Below are positions 5,696-6,680 of a stretch of DNA of 6,680 nucleotides, in pieces; positions within the stretch are counted from its first letter, which is position 1, and every line of letters begins with the position of its first letter. The translations under genes were made by a program, and so were the position numbers. Location of the stretch: contig CAZUGH010000086.1 of NCBI GenBank assembly GCA_964619785.1, positions 1 to 6,680 on the forward strand, written 5' to 3'. This DNA is from CAZUGH01 sp964619785. GTDB lineage: Bacteria > Bacillota > Clostridia > Lachnospirales > Lachnospiraceae. The notes below the pieces were generated by a model. It was not told the DNA's origin, ran no database searches, and saw only the letters and a program-made list of their open reading frames with translations.

Positions 5696-6401
5696 GATTA
5701 CATTTGGTAAGAGAGAGAAGCTCAGTTACCGCTCGAATGAAGCATATAAGTCATTACGTACGAACGTACAGTTCTGCGGAGATGACATCCAGGTGATTCT
5801 ATTCACCAGCTGCACACCGAACGAAGGTAAGTCCAGCGTGGCATTTAACCTGGCAGTATCGATTGCAGAGACAGGCAAGAAGGTTGTCTTAGTCGATGCC
5901 GATCTTCGCAAGTCAGTTATGGCTGGACGTTACAAGGTCGGTGCAGTGGAAGCGGGATTGACACATTATCTGGCAGGTCAGTGCAAGCTTGATGAAGTAC
6001 TCAGCCAGACAGATATCGAGAACATGGATATCCTATTATCTGGGCAGTACGCACCGAATCCAGCCGAGCTACTTGGAACAGATAAATTCGCTAAACTCAT
6101 TGAAAAGTTGCGTAAGGATTATGATTATATCCTAATCGACACACCGCCACTTGGAAGTGTTATCGACAGTGCTATCGTAGCACGTGTTGTAGATGGAGCA
6201 ATATTAGTAGTCGAGAATAATGCCATCAGCTATCGTTTTGCACAGGGTGTGAAAGAACAGCTGACGAAGAGTAACTGCAGAATCCTAGGCGCCGTACTCA
6301 ATAAGGTTGCGATGGAGAAAAAAGGTTACTATGGCAAGTATTATGGTAAGTACTATGGCAAATACTACGGGAAGTATTATGGTACTTATGGTGATGAATA
6401 G
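5688..6401 (+). CDS. cpsD: Bacterial tyrosine (BY) kinase, CpsD/CapB/YwqD type
   Basis: Cytoplasmic P-loop kinase that autophosphorylates tyrosines at its C-terminus when bound to the CpsC-like partner; cycles of phosphorylation govern polymer length and export. From ATG 5688 it has 237 residues, normal for the stand-alone Firmicutes form. Residues 17-27 hold EAYKSLRTNVQ, the N-terminal motif involved in subunit contacts. Walker A is SCTPNEGKSS (41-50, Lys48), Walker A' is VVLVDADLR (66-74, Asp70 and Asp72) and Walker B is YILIDTPP (147-154, Asp151), all intact. The extreme C-terminus (214-234) is an array of YYGK units with 11 tyrosines, the phosphoacceptor cluster. The gene overlaps its partner by eight bases, consistent with coupled, matched synthesis. 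The phosphatase two genes upstream should act on this tail. Confidence 0.95.
   Translation: MNKITFGKREKLSYRSNEAYKSLRTNVQFCGDDIQVILFTSCTPNEGKSSVAFNLAVSIAETGKKVVLVDADLRKSVMAGRYKVGAVEAGLTHYLAGQCKLDEVLSQTDIENMDILLSGQYAPNPAELLGTDKFAKLIEKLRKDYDYILIDTPPLGSVIDSAIVARVVDGAILVVENNAISYRFAQGVKEQLTKSNCRILGAVLNKVAMEKKGYYGKYYGKYYGKYYGKYYGTYGDE
6327..6386 (+). repeat. Five 12-bp in-frame repeats encoding YYGK units
   Basis: Units start at 6327, 6339, 6351, 6363 and 6375. The first four encode Tyr-Tyr-Gly-Lys and the fifth Tyr-Tyr-Gly-Thr. Nearly all differences between units are silent third-base changes (TAC/TAT, GGC/GGT/GGG, AAG/AAA), so the protein repeat has been kept while the DNA diverged. They form the tyrosine tail of the kinase. 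Confidence 0.95.
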
Positions 6402-6444
6402 GGTAAGTGATATTTCTTTCTGAATACTGGTTAAGATAATGAGA

Positions 6445-6450
6445 TATAAT
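6445..6450 (+). promoter_or_regulatory. Possible -10 box before the nucleotidyltransferase gene
   Basis: A perfect TATAAT lies 22 bases before the ATG at 6473. The best -35 candidate at 18-base spacing (TGAATA, 6421-6426) matches only three of six bases. I see no terminator hairpin in 6402-6472, so read-through from the kinase gene is equally possible. Confidence 0.35.
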
Positions 6451-6472
6451 GATTAAGAAGGGAGGGGTTTGC

Positions 6473-6680
6473 ATGTGTACGAGACAAGAAACAATTTCAA
6501 GACTTCACGAATTGATAACTTTACAGAGCCATATGGAAGCTGAATTTGGCTCAGACAATTATAATATTTTTGTATTTGGCAGTTACATTACCAATCAATA
6601 TGAGAATGACAGAAGTGATATCGACATAGCAATTTACACCCCAGACTTTCGTTTGTATAAACGATTATCTTGCTATCTAG
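6473..6680 (+). CDS. Pol-beta-superfamily nucleotidyltransferase, 3'-truncated by window end
   Basis: The first 69 residues of a gene that continues past the window. ATG 6473 follows a strong GGGAGGGG (6460-6467) by five bases. The signature of small nucleotidyltransferases is clear: FGS at 35-37 (Gly36-Ser37) and Asp49-x-Asp51 in SDIDIAIY (48-55), the metal-binding pair. Such proteins transfer nucleotides to proteins, antibiotics or RNA. Stand-alone forms include MntA-type antitoxins paired with HEPN toxins and aminoglycoside adenylyltransferases. The visible part cannot separate these, and the partner or C-terminal domain lies outside. No link to polysaccharide synthesis is evident. Confidence 0.8.
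   Translation, partial: MCTRQETISRLHELITLQSHMEAEFGSDNYNIFVFGSYITNQYENDRSDIDIAIYTPDFRLYKRLSCYL

Noticed and set aside
6327..6386. CRISPR or intergenic repeat array
   Set aside because: The 12-base units are contiguous, have no spacers, are in frame inside the kinase gene and differ mostly by silent changes.
6402..6472. Terminator after the kinase gene
   Set aside because: No stable stem followed by a T run could be found in these 71 bases.

Overview
The window looks like chromosomal DNA of a low-to-moderate G+C Gram-positive bacterium, most likely a member of the Clostridia (Lachnospiraceae-like). Reasons: strong purine-rich Shine-Dalgarno sequences (AGGAGG, GGGAGG) before every gene, frequent GTG/TTG starts, a Big2 (bacterial Ig-like) surface protein, and the Firmicutes-type split between a transmembrane chain-length protein and a separate tyrosine kinase with a PHP-type phosphatase. 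The taxonomic placement is an inference from style, not from a marker gene. All genes are on the + strand.

Layout. Positions 1-60 hold two adjacent hairpins and a short T run ending only six bases before the Shine-Dalgarno of the first gene. This looks like a terminator/attenuator that could switch with a hairpin sequestering the ribosome site. 63-1136 encodes a secreted, lysine-rich protein with two Big2 domains and an unrecognised C-terminal domain. A perfect 10-bp inverted repeat straddles its stop codon. A well-formed sigma-A promoter (1165-1193, TTGCAA-17 bp-TATAAT) with a dyad in its spacer then starts what looks like one operon of five genes. They are an unrecognised membrane protein with a signal peptide and five predicted membrane segments (1251-2723), a polyprenyl-phosphate sugar-1-phosphate transferase (2736-4148), a PHP-type protein-tyrosine phosphatase of the CpsB/YwqE family (4148-4882), a Wzz-like chain-length/kinase-activator membrane protein of the CpsC/CapA family (4904-5695) and a bacterial tyrosine kinase of the CpsD/CapB family (5688-6401). 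After a short gap with a possible weak promoter, a pol-beta-type nucleotidyltransferase gene begins at 6473 and runs off the end.

How the genes work together. The sugar transferase should start repeat-unit synthesis on the undecaprenyl-phosphate carrier. The CpsC/CpsD pair should control polymerisation and export through phosphorylation of the kinase's tyrosine-rich tail, and the phosphatase should reverse it. Start-stop overlaps (TAATG at 4146-4150; 8-base overlap at 5688-5695) suggest coupled translation within this module. No flippase, polymerase or further glycosyltransferase is present, so the rest of the exopolysaccharide/capsule pathway must lie elsewhere. The unrecognised membrane protein is promoter-proximal in the same operon and is the most obvious candidate for an undescribed component. 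The tyrosine tail of the kinase is an unusually regular tandem array. The nucleotidyltransferase is probably a separate unit.
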